Part shown: positions 12,970 through 13,261 of the stretch, in pieces
How positions within the stretch are numbered: the first letter of the stretch is position 1
How the letters are laid out: each line of letters begins with the position of its first letter
Assembly (NCBI GenBank): GCA_964357255.1
Contig: CAYHKQ010000064.1
Location: forward strand, 1-13,261
DNA length: 13,261 bases
Direction: 5' to 3'
DNA from: JBBTIS01 sp038059855
GTDB taxonomy: Bacteria > Elusimicrobiota > Elusimicrobia > JACQPE01
Notes under the pieces: generated by a model
The model's input: the letters and a program-made list of their open reading frames with translations, nothing else
Told to the model about the DNA's origin: nothing
Databases searched by the model: none
Made by a program: the position numbers and the translations under genes

Positions 12970-13261
12970 TCAATGCGAATGAACGCTCAGTCCGACAAAA
13001 ATCGCGCTGAGCATTGTAAAAATGTACGCCTGCAAAAAGGCGACCAAAAGCTCGATAAAGAGAACGAAAATGACGACGCCGATGGAAACCGGGGCAATGG
13101 CCATGCTTCCGATTAAAAAGACAAGGCCGAAGAATAGCAACATTACCGCGTGCCCCGCCACCATATTGGCGAATAAACGCATGGCCAGAACGAAGCACCG
13201 GATTAAGAGTCCGAACACTTCAAGGACAAAAACAAGCGGCGCTAATACCGGGGGAACGCCG
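12970..13261 (-). CDS. atpB: ATP synthase Fo subunit a (5' end outside window)
   Basis: C-terminal 96 or so residues of subunit a, the membrane stator that passes ions to the c ring. The frame stays open to the window edge, adding GVPPVLAPLVFVLEVFGLLIR-type sequence before the part with an apparent start. The essential arginine lies in AMRLFANMVAGH, matching the family's RLFGN..AGH signature, and the last helix (LLVAFLQAYIFTMLSAIFVGL) is also typical; the protein ends VHSH. The operon promoter and any atpI must lie beyond the window. The stop at 12970 is followed by the 160-bp structured spacer. Confidence 0.97.
   Translation of the reverse strand, partial: GVPPVLAPLVFVLEVFGLLIRCFVLAMRLFANMVAGHAVMLLFFGLVFLIGSMAIAPVSIGVVIFVLFIELLVAFLQAYIFTMLSAIFVGLSVHSH

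Overview
This window is the ATP synthase (F1Fo) operon of a Gram-negative-type (diderm) bacterium, and every gene I can support lies on the minus strand. Reading in the direction of transcription (right to left) the order is atpB (5' end cut by the window), atpE, atpF, atpH, atpA, a small lipoprotein, an NlpC/P60-type secreted protein, atpG, two PilZ-domain proteins, atpD, atpC, a single-domain response regulator, a GH57-like lipoprotein, and an HtrA/DegP protease whose 3' end runs off the window. Signal peptides, lipoboxes and a periplasmic-type HtrA point to a diderm. The genome is fairly G+C-rich. The split atp operon and the gene mix make me think of a poorly studied phylum such as Elusimicrobiota or Omnitrophota, but that is a guess from style and not a demonstrated assignment.

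Fo block and F1 delta/alpha (9876-13261): atpB, atpE, atpF, atpH and atpA follow the standard BEFHA order with all key residues visible. Two spacers carry strong symmetry. The 160-bp atpB-atpE spacer holds three consecutive stem-loops, one of them branched. The atpH-atpA spacer holds a 33-bp near-perfect palindrome that overlaps the atpH stop codon and could encode a 17-residue peptide.

First interruption (7103-9866): between atpA and atpG sit a lipoprotein of unknown function and a 637-residue exported NlpC/P60 protein, overlapping each other by 14 bp. The lipoprotein gene and the start of the NlpC gene are visibly A+T-rich compared with the atp genes, which suggests later arrival or different selection.

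Second interruption (5386-6115): between atpG and atpD sit two small PilZ proteins, both with the residues expected for cyclic-di-GMP binding. The second overlaps the atpD start by 14 bp, so a likely c-di-GMP receptor is translationally coupled to the catalytic beta subunit. This is the most interesting feature of the window.

Downstream block (1-3405): after atpC come a CheY-like regulator, a lipoprotein that resembles a GH57 glycoside hydrolase with its catalytic glutamate apparently lost, and HtrA, which overlaps the lipoprotein gene by 4 bp. Spacing is tight almost everywhere, so the whole stretch may be read as one long transcript with a possible extra promoter in front of the response regulator. 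No RNA genes, CRISPR arrays, insertion sequences or clear intrinsic terminators were seen, and no gene-free stretch exceeds 160 bp.
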